Assembly: GCF_022965805.1 (NCBI RefSeq)
Contig: NC_133110.1
Span: 28,454,668 to 28,518,667, forward strand
Direction: 5' to 3'
Source of the DNA: Primulina eburnea
Lineage: Eukaryota > Streptophyta > Magnoliopsida > Lamiales > Gesneriaceae
Length of the DNA: 64,000 bases
The position numbers and the translations under genes were made by a program. Within the stretch, counting starts at the first letter, position 1, and each line of letters opens with the position of its first letter. This document shows positions 1 through 10,762 of this stretch, piece after piece. The notes beneath the pieces are model-generated. The model had not been told where the DNA came from, ran no database searches, and was given only the letters and a program-made list of their open reading frames with translations.

Positions 1-183
1 TGGTTCCGGGGACCATTGCTCGTTTTTCAGCATTGGTTATTCGTGCTACTTTGACGGACAGGATCAGTAGAGAGTAGGCCAGTGATTTACAGTTGACAGA
101 GATGAGAGCTAGAGCAGAGGAGAGAGGTAATTCAGAGTTTGGATTGAATGGAGATGGTTTGGTGACTTTTAGAGGCCGTATTT
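1..183 (+). pseudogene. Gypsy A pol fragment: end of RNase H and start of integrase zinc-binding region
   Basis: This is the upstream continuation of the integrase that follows. The frame is broken by an in-frame TAG at 75-77 and by a frameshift near 210-235. Beyond that shift the HPG..KMY block of the gypsy integrase N-terminus is read in another frame. The rest of the element (gag, protease, reverse transcriptase, 5' LTR) lies left of the window. It is known from the family that this stretch links RNase H to the integrase zinc finger. That it is dead is inferred from the stop and the shift. Confidence 0.7.
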
Positions 184-1482
184 GTGTTCCTATTGGTGAC
201 GATATTTGGCGAGACGTCTTTGACAGAGGCACATATCGCGCCATATTCGATACATCCAGGCAGCACCAAGATGTATCAGGATCTTCGTAGACTCTATTGG
301 TGGCCAGGTATGAAGAAAGATATTGCCATATTTATTTCTCAGTGCCTAACTTGTCAGCAGGTGAAGATCGAGCACCAGAGACCTTCTGGGACATTGTTGT
401 CATTGCCGATTCCTCAATTGAAATGGGAGCATATTACGATGGATTTCGTGACTGGTCTTCCAAGGATGCAGAAAGGTTTTAACTCTATTTGGGTTATTGT
501 TGATCGATTGACCAAGTCAGCGCATTTTCTTCCGGTCAAGACGACGTACTCCATGAACCAGTATGCCGAAGAGTACATAGCAGAGATTGTTAGACTTCAT
601 GGTGTTCCTGTGTCGATTGTGTCTGATCGTGACCCTAGATTTACTTCAGAGTTTTGGAAGAGTTTGCACAGAGCTATGGGTTCACGGTTAGCATTCAGTA
701 CAACTTATCACCCTCAGAGCGACGGTCAATCAGAGAGAGTTATTCAGATTCTAGAGGATATGCTCAGGGCTTGTACTATCGATTATCCTTGTAGCTGGGA
801 TTCCAAATTGCCTCTTGTTGAGTTCACGTACAATAATAGCTACCAAGCGACGATTGGCATGGCACCGTATGAAGCACTTTATGGCAGGAAGTGTAGATCT
901 CCCTTGTATTGGGATGAGATTGGTGAGAGGAAGATGTTGGGTCCAGAGTTGGTCCAACAGACAGCTGATGTTGTTGCTATTATTCGAGAGAGGATGAAGA
1001 CAGCACAGTCAAGACAGAAGAGCTATGCAGATGTGCGTCGTAGGCCGTTGCAGTTTGAGGTTGGCGACCATGTGTTTTTGAAGATAGCACCTCTCAAGGG
1101 TGTGATGCGGTTTGGCAAGAAGGGAAAGTTGAGTCCGAGATTTATTGGCCCATTTGAGATCTTGGATAGAGTTGGTGATCGAGCTTATAGGTTAGCCCTA
1201 CCGCCAGATATTGACCGAGTTCACAATGTTTTTCATGTATCTATGCTCAGGAAGTATATTGCGAATCCTTCCCATGTTCTTCGCCACGAGCCTTTGGATT
1301 TGACGCCGAATTTGACCTTCCAAGAGATTCCAGTCCTGATTCCGGATCGTAGAGTTAGAATGTTGAGGAACAAAGAGATCGGCATTGTTAAAGTCCTTTG
1401 GAGGAATCATTTGATTGAAGAAGCCACGTGGGAACCAGAGGATGAGATGAGAGAGAAGTATCCTGAGTTGTTTGCGCAATGA
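184..1482 (+). CDS. Gypsy A integrase with chromodomain-like C-terminus (partial pol)
   Basis: A 432-codon open frame covers gypsy integrase, the enzyme that inserts the cDNA into nuclear DNA. In order it shows the HPG..KMY and CLTCQQVK zinc-binding elements (about residues 38-65), then the core with D87 (MDF), D148 (SDRDPRF) and E184 (GQSER). The last two have exactly 35 residues between them, the D,D-35-E spacing. A GKLSPRFIGPFEIL block and a VLWRNHLIEEATWEPE block near the C-terminus follow; the latter matches chromodomain-like ends of Tekay/Del-type chromoviruses, thought to steer insertion to heterochromatin. The annotated start is only where the open frame begins, because upstream pol is in another frame. 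It ends 40 bp before the 3' LTR, as expected. Lineage is inferred from motifs. Confidence 0.9.
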   Translation: MFLLVTIFGETSLTEAHIAPYSIHPGSTKMYQDLRRLYWWPGMKKDIAIFISQCLTCQQVKIEHQRPSGTLLSLPIPQLKWEHITMDFVTGLPRMQKGFNSIWVIVDRLTKSAHFLPVKTTYSMNQYAEEYIAEIVRLHGVPVSIVSDRDPRFTSEFWKSLHRAMGSRLAFSTTYHPQSDGQSERVIQILEDMLRACTIDYPCSWDSKLPLVEFTYNNSYQATIGMAPYEALYGRKCRSPLYWDEIGERKMLGPELVQQTADVVAIIRERMKTAQSRQKSYADVRRRPLQFEVGDHVFLKIAPLKGVMRFGKKGKLSPRFIGPFEILDRVGDRAYRLALPPDIDRVHNVFHVSMLRKYIANPSHVLRHEPLDLTPNLTFQEIPVLIPDRRVRMLRNKEIGIVKVLWRNHLIEEATWEPEDEMREKYPELFAQ

Positions 1483-1510
1483 CGTCAATTTCGGGGACGA
1501 AATTCCTCTA

Positions 1511-1522
1511 AGGAGGGGAGAT
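1511..1522 (+). other. Polypurine tract of gypsy A
   Basis: The purine run AGGAGGGGAGAT sits directly before the TG that opens the 3' LTR, and after the conserved TTTCGGGGACGAAATTC stretch seen at gypsy 3' ends. It would prime plus-strand DNA synthesis. Confidence 0.8.
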
Positions 1523-3118
1523 TGTAATAGCCAATCCTGGTGTACGGTACGGTTTAAGTCTCGTATATTTTTGGATTATTTGGTTTAGATGTTAAGAGTT
1601 GTGATTATGGGTCATAGTATGGTTGGTTATCATTATTTTGTGGCATTGTTGATGTTCATTGCTGGTAGTTGTATTGTATCAGCGTTGCGGTTCGATTTTA
1701 GTTGCTTTAGAGTTTGTTTTTGCCGTGACATCACCGCACCCGCGGTCCTTAGTGCAGCGCCCCCGCGGTCTTCATTGCAACATTTTGGGTAGAATTGCCG
1801 AAGACACACCGCACCCGCGGTGTAGAGGTTACCTCACCCGCGGTGGAAGCACCGCACCCGCGGTCGTCATTTTCAGAATTTTGATTGGAATGCCGAGAGC
1901 TTAGCGAACCCGCGGTGGAGGTAGGAGCGCACCCGCGGTCGTGTACAGTAGAAGCGTGTTTCGAGTTTTAAGTGATATAATTGGATGAATTGGCTCATTT
2001 TCTTCATTCTTCTCCCACCCATCTCAATTTTTCTCTCCTTGGAGACTAGGGTTTCCTCATTTCTTTCATTTCCTTCCTTTGATTCTTGCATCTTGTTGGT
2101 TAATTGTTGAGAGATCAAGGTTCTTCTTGGTTCTAGGAAGCTAAGGTAAGCTTTTGGTGTTGTTTATTCTTGGTTTTGGGGTGAGAGATGATATGGGTTT
2201 GTTTATTTTGTTAGCTTTATGGATTGATTGACATGGGTTTTTGGTTAGTTGTTAATGGTGCAATATATGGTTTATTGTTGTAGGATTTCAACCAAGAGTT
2301 TAGTTTGAAGGTTCCAAGTGGTTGTAAGTGGAATTTCATTCCTTGTGCTCACATGATACTATATGTATTGTTTTTCAATGGTTTTAATGTGCTATTCCCT
2401 TCATTTGATTCATGTTATGTATTGATACACTATGTTGTATATTATGGAGGCATTATATGTCTCGATTGTAAAAAGGGAATACAAGAGAAAAGAGTCTTCA
2501 AAGTGATTGATAAAATGCCCAAGAGAGAGTTCAAATGTTTTATGGATTGATAGATACATAGTCAGAGATTGCATGAAATTAGTTGATCAACGACCATAGA
2601 CTTATATCCCTCAGAGTTGTCGATTTATATCGATGGGATATACGTAAGAGACAGAGATACTATATAGATGTCAATCCATACCAGAGAAAAGAGAAATACC
2701 ATCGTTATTATTATTCATGCTATGATATTCATACTTCAAGAGTTGTTGGTATTCAATGTTTTAAAGTCATGTTTTAAGAGTAAGATATGTACATTGCTAT
2801 GTAAGAGTTCCACTTGCTGAGTTTTATACTCATTTCAATTATTTCATGTGATGCAGATCAGAGCGACGGGCCGGGACGTTGATTGTGGGCCGGAGTCATA
2901 TGCATATAGAGAAGGAAGGAAGAAGACCATTTTGAGAGCCATTTTTGGACATGATCATACAAATGATATTTTGTATTTTGGCTTTTATCATTTCATTGAT
3001 CATGTAATTGCAAATATTTGTAAATGTTTTTATGTCAAGTAATTTTAAATCCTTCCTCCATTTTGAAGAAAATTTTAATTTTCGCTGATATTTTATTAAA
3101 TTGGGTCGAGGTGTCACA
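1523..3118 (+). repeat. 3' LTR of gypsy A
   Basis: The LTR opens with TGTAATAGCC after the polypurine tract and closes with GTGTCACA, where the sequence switches abruptly to the reverse-strand integrase of element B. Length is about 1.6 kb. It holds a GC-rich palindrome array at 1733-1939 and otherwise AT-rich sequence with no convincing gene. The exact end could be 3116 or 3118. The partner LTR and target duplication are left of the window. Confidence 0.8.
1733..1939 (+). repeat. Array of seven ACCCGCGGT palindromic motifs in the LTR of A
   Basis: Seven copies of a 12-14 bp motif with core CCCGCGGT occur at about 1733, 1756, 1808, 1831, 1851, 1903 and 1926. Most are preceded by CGCAC or a close variant. 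Each contains the self-complementary hexamer CCGCGG. The array lies about 210-415 bp into an otherwise AT-rich LTR, in the presumed U3 promoter region. Function unknown. Confidence 0.85.
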
Positions 3119-3120
3119 CG

Positions 3121-3945
3121 TCAGGAAAATATTTCTGTAATATCGACACATGGAAGACATCATGTATTCCGGATAAAGATGGCGGAATAGCGAGTCGATA
3201 GGCACGATCACCTATTTTCTCTAGAATCTCATACGGACCGATATAACAGGGAGACAACTTTCCTCGCTTGCCAAATCTGACAATACCTCTAAACGAAGAA
3301 ATCTTTAAGAATACTCTATCTCCCTACTCAAACTCTAATGGTCTACGTCGAATATTCGTATATTTGGCTTGTCGATCTTGAGCCGTCTTCATTCTCTGAT
3401 GAATCAGCTTCACTTTTCCGTCATATCTCGAATCATATAAGGCCCAATATCAGGTACCTCGGAGATATCATCCCAATACATAGGAGATCTGCACTTTTTT
3501 CCGTACAACGCCTCAAATGGTGCCATATCTATGCTCTTCTGATAGCTATTGTTATACGAGAATTCACAAAGAGGTAATGAATCTTACCAACTAGTGCCAA
3601 AATCTAGTACTACAGCTCTAAGCATATCTTCTTGTGTCTGGAAAGTCCGCTCTGACTGTCCGTCTGTTTGTGGATGATATGCGGTACTCAGATGTAACTT
3701 CGTGCTTAGCGTCTGCTGTAAACTGTGCCAAAATGTGAAGTAAATCGCGGATCACAATCTGATACAATAGAATTCGACACACCATGCAATCGAACTACCT
3801 CTCGTACATAGATTTCTGCTATCTGGTCATATCTGTACGTCATTCTGTATGGAATAAAGCATGCTGATTTGGTCAATCTGTCAATCACAACCCAAATCGC
3901 ATCAAAGCCTTGGGAAGAACGTGGTAGTTTCGCAACAAAATCCAT
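3121..3945 (-). pseudogene. Gypsy B integrase core and C-terminus, broken
   Basis: The minus strand reads the integrase core start (MDFVAKLP, then IWVVIDRLTKSA) and the second acidic block SIVSDCDPRFTS, in which the usual Arg of SDRDPRF is Cys. The open frame ends near 3706 by frameshift. The remainder, including the HPQTDGQSER block with the catalytic Glu, an SPMYWDD block, and the GIHDVFHVS C-terminal block at about 3130-3165, is recognisable only by switching frames around stops. Reading stops at 3120 because element A is inserted there. The gene cannot give a functional integrase. Confidence 0.8.
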
Positions 3946-3963
3946 GGAAATGTGATCCCATTT

Positions 3964-4857
3964 TCATTCAGGGATGGATAAGCTCTGCAGTAGACCCCGT
4001 TTCTTCCTTTCTGCTTTCACATGTTGGCAATTCAAACATCTAGACACAAACTCTGCAATGTCTGATTTCATCGGTTTCAACCAAAATTGTTTCTTCAGAT
4101 CATTGTACATCTTTCTGCCACCAAGATGAATACTGAATCGACTGCTCTGCGCTTCTGTCAATATCTGTCGTTTCAAATCTGAAACATCGGGCACCATAAG
4201 ACGGTTATTCACATATAACACAAGATCACGAACCTGATATTCAGATTGATGCCCTGATCCGACCATTTCAATCGACTTCTGAATATTATGATCACTTTTC
4301 TGTGCATCTTTAATTCTCAATATCAACTCCGATTCAACTTGAATAACGCATAGTCTCAAAGGCTTACAATCTGTCTCAAATACCAATCCCGACAAACAAC
4401 AATTTTCAATCAAATTCGAAACACCGATCGTCGATAAGGATAAAGAACATACCTTTTGACTCAGTGCATCAGCCGCTGCATTTGATTTTCCCGCATAGTA
4501 TTTGATTTCACAATCAAAATCTTTCAATAAATCAAGCCATCTACGCTGCCTCATATTCAATTCTAACTGTGAAAACAAATATTTCAAACTTTTGTGATCA
4601 GAATAAATCTCGAACTTCTCACTGTATAAATAGTGTCGTCATATCTTCAATGCAAAAACAATGGCCGCAAATTCAAGATCATGAATTGGGTAACGAGTCT
4701 CATGTTGCTTCAATTGTCTCAAAGCGTAGACAATCACATGTCCCCACTGCATCAAAACACAACCCAATCCTCTGTGAGAAGCATCGCAATAAACAACAAA
4801 ATCACTAGTACCGGACGGGATAGTCAACACCGGAGCACTGGTCAACCTCTTCTTCAA
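3964..4857 (-). pseudogene. Gypsy B RNase H and integrase zinc-binding region, broken
   Basis: Two overlapping minus-strand open segments cover this stretch. The upstream one (4857-4639) has the RNase H start [17 protein letters not shown]. The downstream one (4587-3964) has the RNase H end [18 protein letters not shown] and ADALSQK, then a tether, then the zinc-binding HxGGRKMY and [10 protein letters not shown] elements of integrase. A stop/frameshift separates the two at 4588-4638. RNase H degrades the RNA of the RNA:DNA hybrid; the zinc region belongs to integrase. Homology to gypsy pol is clear and function is lost. Confidence 0.8.
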
Positions 4858-5895
4858 TTCAAGAAAACTGGACTCACATTCTTCAGACCAAACAAACAGA
4901 GCATTCTTCTGAATCAGCTATGTAATCGGTTTAGCAATACTCGAGAAATCTTTAATAAATCATCGATAATATCCTGCTAAACTCATGAAACTACGTATCT
5001 CTGGCACTGATGTCGGTCTCGGCCAACTGATCACGGCTTCAATCTTGCTAGGATCAACAGAAATACCATCTCCGGATACAACATGCCCCAAAAAGACAAT
5101 TTGCTTCAACCAAAATTAACATTTCGACAGCTTGGCATACAATTTTTCTGTTCTCAATGTTTTCCACATTGTTCTGAAATGTTCAGCATGATCAGTCAAA
5201 TTCTTCGAATAAATCAGAATATCATCGATAAATATAATCACAAAATCGTCAAGATGCTTCTGAAATATGCGATTCATCAAACCCATAAATACTGCTGGAG
5301 CATTCGTCAAACCAAACGGCATGACGATAAAATAATAATGGCCATGCCTGGTTCTGAACGATGTCTTTGGTATATCAGAATCTCTGACTCTCAGATGATG
5401 ATATCCAGATCTCAGGTCGATCTTGGAATAGACGTAAGAACCCTGCAACTGGTCAAATAAATCATCTATACAAGGTAAAGGGTATTTGTTCTTTACCGTC
5501 GCCTTGTTCAGTTGTCGGTAATCAATGCAAAGCCTCATTGATCCATCTTTCTTTCGTACAAACAGTACGGGAGCACCCCAAGGAGAAACACTCAATCTGA
5601 TGTATCTCTTGGCCAGAAGATCTTCTAACTGAGTCTTTAATTCTTTTAATTCAATTGGCGCCATTCTGTACGGAGCTCTGGATATAGGAACAATACGTGG
5701 TATGAGATCAATGCTAAAATCTATCTCTCGGGCTGGAGGCAATCCCGGAATCTCATATGGGAAAACGTCAGCAAACTCACACACCACTGGCAAATCTGCC
5801 AATGAAGGGCTCGATTTCAGTACATCTACAGAATATACAAGGAATCCCTCTACTCTTTTCTGTAATGATCGAGTCATAAATAACATCGATATCAA
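4858..5895 (-). pseudogene. Gypsy B reverse transcriptase
   Basis: The largest open piece (5895-5116, 259 codons) covers most of the reverse transcriptase. Visible in order are the [17 protein letters not shown] lead-in, the PYRMAP block, [45 protein letters not shown], and the catalytic [10 protein letters not shown] with both aspartates. The frame breaks near 5116. The thumb/connection region (a GYYRRF-like block near 4950-4980 and the VLTIP region) continues in other frames toward RNase H. The family copies genomic RNA into cDNA. Catalytic residues are kept but the polyprotein is interrupted, so I call it a pseudogene. Confidence 0.85.
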
Positions 5896-5934
5896 AGGAA
5901 TCCGAGATCTGGAACCCTTACCATAGAATTTCCA

Positions 5935-6879
5935 CTAATCAGCCATCTCAGGTCTGAATCTGACAATCTTGTGAAAACAGTCTACGGTAGCTCTGTACTT
6001 GCTAAGCATTTCAATACCAATAATACAGTAAAAATCAGACAACCCAAGTACAATGCAATCTAACTCAAACTGTAGCGTACAATTTCTAACAGAAGTCTCT
6101 GATATCAAACCACTCCCCAAAGGAAAAGAAACAGAGACTACAGTAGATAATGACTCAACAGGCAAGGCATGCATCAATGCAGATCGTTCAGCTATACATG
6201 TATGGGATGCACCAGTATCTATCAATACATAAGCAGGGTAACCACAGAGAAAACATATACCTGCAATAACATCATCAGGTGCATCCTCGGCCTGTTCTTC
6301 AGTCAATGCAAACACACGGGCCTGCTGTCTCGGAGATTGGCTCACCGTCTGGCTTTCTCTTGGCCTCGACTGAGATTGTGCAGGTGCTGACTGAAAAGAG
6401 TGTACAGAATATTCCTGTCTCTCCGCCTGAGCTACTGAACAAGATGATCCCACACTCTGAGATCGTTGTGCACCTCTATGTGGGCAGACTCTAGCGAAAT
6501 GTCCATGTTGTCTGCATAAGTTGCATCTACCAGCCACTCCTTGGCACTGCTCTGTGGAATGCCTTCCACCGCAAGTAGTGCAATACACACTTGTGTAACT
6601 CTGGCTAGAACCACTCTGTCTCGAGCCACTGGAGTTGGATGAACTGCTGCCAAATCTCTCGAACTGTTTTCCTCTGGCTTTCAACAAATCTGTCTTCCAA
6701 CTGCTGCTACCACCACTCTTGAATCTAGGAGGATGTTGTGAAAACTGTGCGGTAGGCTGTAGAGGTCTCAGGGTCTGAGCAATATACGATGCTCCTCTCT
6801 GCTTAATCAAGCCAGCTTTAGCACCTTTCGCCCTGTTCAAAGCATCAGCAAAGTTGTTTGGTCGTCCCGTATTTACCAA
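5935..6879 (-). pseudogene. Gypsy B gag C-terminus (zinc knuckle) and aspartic protease
   Basis: A 314-codon minus-strand frame reads a basic, Ser/Gln-rich gag tail. Next come a CTTCGGRHSTEQC cluster and a CCHC knuckle (CNLCRQHGHFARVC), which binds packaged RNA. After a low-complexity linker comes the protease with the active-site triad in VLIDTGASHTCI. Its C-terminal part ends DCFHKIVRFRPEMAD, the usual link to reverse transcriptase. It is separated from the gag N-terminus by a shift near 6880, and from the reverse transcriptase by a stop near 5930. The protease residues are intact, but expression in one polyprotein is not possible as written. Confidence 0.85.
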
Positions 6880-7408
6880 TGTAAAATGTCAGGATTTAAG
6901 CCACTGATAAACTGATCAGCAACAGCTTCGTCATTCTCTGCCACGTGTGGAACAAAACATAGCAATGTAGAGAATTTGGCAACATACTCTTCAATGTTCA
7001 ACAACCTTTGCCTCAAGTTTGCAAATTCTGCCCCTTGTCCTTCAGGTATGACATTGGAAAGAAACGCCGATAAAACTCAGTTTTAAAAACTTTCCAAGTA
7101 ATTTATGTACCTCTCTGTTTCAACGCTCTCTTAGTTGTAATTCACCAATTCTTTGCAACTTCTTGTAATTGATGCCCGATCAATTTCACTCTTCGTTCAT
7201 CTGTGTAGTCGAGGGAATCAAACAACATCTCAATATCATCTAACCAGCTCTCACAGTCAACAGAATTCTCGGTGCCTTTCAGTGTCGGTGGTCTGAATGA
7301 TTGAAATCGTTTCAGCAATGTTTCCATCAGTGTAGCTGTCACATCCATAGGATCATTGGATGTACTGCCCTGTTCTTGCACCCTTACTGCTACTCTTTGA
7401 GGAGGCAT
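6880..7408 (-). pseudogene. Gypsy B gag N-terminal region
   Basis: The most likely gag start is the minus-strand ATG at 7408-7406 (MPPQRVAVRVQEQ). It opens 89 codons of gag with the typical LKGTENSVDCESWLDDIEML block and ends NW near 7142. Downstream sequence to 6880 still encodes gag in shifted frames (for instance the AEFAN.RQRLLNIEEYV-like stretch near 6960-7030). Gag forms the particle that holds the genomic RNA. The same gag block is found, more decayed, in element J at 52361-52648. Confidence 0.75.
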
Positions 7409-7705
7409 ATCTGATATCAAAAGGATTAGTTTTCCAATACATAAAATATGTCTCAGTCCTCCTCTGATCATATTATTTGTGATCCAAAATCGGTTCTGAT
7501 TCATTCTTTACTAGTACACATTTCAATCAACTAAATAAATCAAGCAAACATGTACTTTCAAAGCATAAAACATGCTTCCATGCTAGCATAAAACATAAGC
7601 ATAATAACAATACAGTATTCCCATGCTAGTATCCATAAGTAAGCAAGGAAAAAAACTCAATCTACCCCGCTCACTCACTTCTATCTCAGGCTAAGGAACA
7701 TATAA

Positions 7706-7716
7706 CTCTGATACCA
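7706..7716 (-). other. Primer-binding site of gypsy B
   Basis: Minus-strand TGGTATCAGAG is complementary to the 3' end of plant initiator Met-tRNA. It lies five bases from the LTR end, marking 7722-9428 as the 5' LTR and the element as minus-strand. Confidence 0.85.
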
Positions 7717-7721
7717 CCTGT

Positions 7722-9428
7722 TGTGGGGACCCAGGTGCTAACTCATCTTCTTCAACCATTGGGACTAATTGGATCAATTAAGTATACTACTTTGATAAAA
7801 AAAAATTATAACATCAAAGCATTACTAACTAAAAATGTATACAAGCATACAACAAGTTAAGTTTCTTTATTACAAATGTAAAATCTACAACACATGATCA
7901 ACGTACAAATTTATTCCAATTACAAATGACATAACTAGTGTTTGTTTTCCATCATTACAAGTCTAGGAATAAACCACCAGTTTCATTTCTAAGCCCGGAT
8001 CACCACGCTAATCATCACTCGTTCAAGCTCTTCTCGGTACTGATCCTGTCCCGTCTGTTGCCATGAACACATACAAACACGACAACAGCCGGAAACTCCG
8101 GTGAGAATAAATCCCATTATAAAGCATGTATACATGCAATGAATAAAATCATATACAAAAGCATAAACTATGTATCAGAGAACATGAATCATAATTTATG
8201 ACACATTAGTGAATACAGATAAGACTCTTTGACTCGACTCACATCTAAGTCTAGGGATCCCGGTGTGAATAAGACGTAACAAATCTCCCACCTACTCTCC
8301 CAATCGGGGCGGCGATACTTCTTATTCCCAGACTTCGCTCCTCTCTGTATCAAATATCAACAATAGGATTCGATCTTCTCCTATATACATCGATACCACC
8401 GAACATGGAGTAACTTGGCACCTCTGCCAATGACTCATCTATCTCAAGTGCATTTCTATAACTCAATAGACAAAGTATAAACATATCAAAGCACAAACAA
8501 TCTAGTATGTGGTTTTGGGAAACTCAAATCGGATCTAATTCGAGTTCTTATTCCCGGTTCAACATTGGTTTATACCTTTCTTTTCTCGGTGTTTGGTTGG
8601 ATGAAATCAATCTCATACAAATCTGAAATAACATGTTTGATACGCACTATGTCAACGTACAACTCAAGTAAGATGTGTAAAGTTCAATACTAAATCTTGA
8701 TATATATTTTTACGGCATAACGGCGTAATCTTGATATACCGGCAACTTAAACATCGTAAGATCAATACACCAATTCATAACGACAATTATATGCATATCA
8801 TAACCCCAGAATTCTGCACAATTCATGCCATATAAGCTGGAAAATGAGAACAATAACATACGGTATATTTTCTTCAACCCGTTTTCGATTATACGTATAT
8901 CGTAAACCCAAGAACACATATTATCAATCAAACTATAATTCCTCCAACATCTGAATTTCAAACCATGCTAGAAAACAATAAAACATACATCCTTTAAAAG
9001 ATTATGATGCGAGGAACAAGAATCTAAGCTCGGATTGGAATTCGAATGCCTAGATCTTGCAAAATTCACAATTCTCAGCTAGGGAGACATTTGAGAATTT
9101 CTCTGAAGCTTTCCTCGGTTTTCTTTGCTGAAATCTAAAGGAGATAAATATTTTTAACTTATATTGCATGGAAAGGACAAGTGGCGTATTTTTCATTCAG
9201 TACGTCTCGCGCATTTGCGCGACCTCTCCCGACGCATATGTGCGAGGTCCTCTGCCTGCCTCGCGCATATGCTCGTATCAGTGCCGCGCATATGCGCGAG
9301 GGGTACTGTCCTCGCCCCTACATCGTCACCTGCAATCTCATTTCGTGTCTCGGTTGGCTCTTTCATAATCATGTCAAATCATAAGTCAATAATTACAGAT
9401 TAACAGGATATAACTCTCGGGCGTTACA
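7722..9428 (-). repeat. 5' LTR of gypsy B
   Basis: On the minus strand it opens TGTAACGCCC at 9428 and closes CCCCACA at 7722, next to the primer-binding site. Length is about 1707 bp. Its tRNA-proximal end and the block around 8040-8150 (with an inverted CCGG..CCGG) are clearly related to the LTRs of element J. A GC-rich palindrome cluster lies at 9207-9302. The five bases to the right (atatt) would be the target duplication, but the other end is outside the window. Confidence 0.85.
9207..9302 (-). repeat. Cluster of CGCGCATATGCGCG-type palindromes in the LTR of B
   Basis: Four related palindromes lie within about 95 bp: CGCGCATTTGCGCG (about 9208), CGCATATGTGCG (9232), CGCGCATATGC (9262) and the perfect CGCGCATATGCGCG (9286). 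They sit 126-221 bp inside the 5' end of an otherwise AT-rich LTR, so in presumed U3. Confidence 0.85.
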
Positions 9429-9433
9429 ATATT

Positions 9434-10478
9434 TTTCATTTCTATCCCACCAACATATTGATCATTTCCAGAGAAATTATTCAGAAAATCAGCAGCATCA
9501 AAATGAGTTGAATCACTCAAACAGTCATTGCGTTTAGTGAAGTTGGTCTCTTTTTATTTCCCATTTATCGATTCTTTATAGAGCTTGCAAAGGTGCTCTG
9601 GAGCTCGACAAATACGAGACCAATGTCCTGGAGTGCCGCATCTGAAACAAGAACTTTCAAATCTTTTCGAGTGATTTTCATTAACACTCATGTTCTCATG
9701 ATGCCTTTTCAGTGGGTGGTTCATGACGCTCTTTTGAGATGAGTTATAAAAATAACTATCACGATTGTTTTCAAAACCACGGCCTCGACCATGACCACGA
9801 CCACGACCTAGACTTAGACCAAAACCTTGTCTTTGAATTTGATTTTGGTTTCCAGGTTTAAATTCATTTTACTTATAGCATTTACTTCTGGAAATGTTGT
9901 TGATCTAGTTGGTCGGGACTAATGATTTCTCATTAGCAGCTCGTTGTTCTTTTCCGCCACAAGAATACAGGCGATGAGTTCAGAATATCTCGCAAAACCA
10001 CGCACTCTATATTGTTGATGTAGAGTTATATTTGATGCGTGAAACGTGGAAAATGTTTTTTCAAGCATTTCCGATTCTGTAATCTCATGTGCACAAAATT
10101 TTAGCTGCGAGATAATTCGATACATTGCTGAATTGTAACACTGACTTTCTTAAAATCTTGGAATCTTAACATATTCCATTTATCACGGGCGGTCGAAAGT
10201 ATAACTTTCCTTATGTGTTCAAATCTCTCTTTTAATCATTTCCACAGAACAATATGATCTTTTTCGATGAGATATTCACATTTTAAACCTTCATCAAGAT
10301 GTCGACGCAAAAATATTATAGCTTTTGCTTTTTCTTGTGATGAAGATATATCATTTTCTTTAATGGTCTCGCTTAGACCCAATGACTCAAGATGTATTTC
10401 TACATCAAGGGTCCATGACATATAATTTTTTCCCGTAATATCAAGAGCAATGAATTCGAGCTTTGCCGAGTTTGTCAT
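9434..10478 (-). pseudogene. Copia C gag, broken
   Basis: The gag start is the minus-strand ATG at 10478 (MTNSAKLEFIALDITGKNY). The N-terminal gag domain runs to about 10236 with the LESLGLSETIKE and FLRRHLDEGLKCEYL blocks. After a broken stretch (10235-10126) the next open segment (10125-9919) reads MLEKTFSTFHASN and YSELIACILVAEKNNELLM. Then come an Arg/Gly-rich tract (GRGRGHGRGRG, about 9775-9815) and a knuckle CFRCGTPGHWSRIC near 9610-9650. This is the standard order of this copia gag family (UBN2/DUF4219-type). Several frames are needed, so it is a pseudogene. Confidence 0.8.
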
Positions 10479-10512
10479 GGTGGTCCTGAAAAAAAAATTA
10501 CGATGAATTTTA

Positions 10513-10668
10513 TTAGTTAATGAATATTGCAATACAAATTAATGGATAAACAACAAGTACAAGCATTCGTAAAAATAAAGAAAACACACGAGGAGGATAT
10601 TCTCTAATAAATACCAGACTCGTGAGTATGATAACCAAAATAATTAAAAATAACATTGAGAAAGCCAT
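10513..10668 (-). CDS. Small hydrophobic ORF in the leader of copia C
   Basis: A minus-strand ATG at 10668 in good context (AAGATGGCT) opens 51 codons ending just upstream of gag. The peptide starts MAFSMLFLIILVIILTSLVF and later has MLVLVVYPLICIAIFI, giving two candidate membrane segments around REYPPR. A TATAAATA box lies about 90 bp upstream, which suits a Pol II start. I do not recognise the protein. It may be a leader peptide of the element or a chance ORF; the longer upstream in-frame extension to 10755 overlaps the TATA box and is unlikely to be used. Confidence 0.35.
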   Translation of the reverse strand: MAFSMLFLIILVIILTSLVFIREYPPRVFSLFLRMLVLVVYPLICIAIFIN

Positions 10669-10754
10669 CTTCTTTTTTCTTCGAAAATTTGATGAAGAAT
10701 AATTGTTTAGAGAAGAAGAGAAAGTTGGAGTGATTGAATGTGTTTGTGAGATCA

Positions 10755-10762
10755 TATTTATA
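10755..10762 (-). promoter_or_regulatory. Internal TATA box in the leader of copia C
   Basis: Minus-strand CCCTATAAATATG is followed by a CT-rich stretch typical of plant 5' UTRs. It is about 450 bp inside the element, separate from the LTR's own TATA (CTATAAATAG at about 11334-11343 on the minus strand). Confidence 0.5.

Larger units (their letters stand above)
3119..9428 (-). mobile_element. Gypsy element B (reverse strand), 3' part lost to the left
   Basis: The domain order read on the minus strand is 5' LTR (7722-9428), primer-binding site, gag, protease, reverse transcriptase, RNase H and integrase, which is the Ty3/gypsy order. Element A interrupts it within the integrase C-terminus, just after the FHVS block. 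B itself interrupts copia element C at 9428/9429. Its 3' LTR lies left of the window, beyond A. All coding parts carry shifts or stops. Confidence 0.85.

Noticed and set aside
1589..1904. Overlapping + strand ORFs at the start of the A LTR
   Set aside because: They lie in the LTR with no family resemblance; openness is due to the GC-rich motif array.
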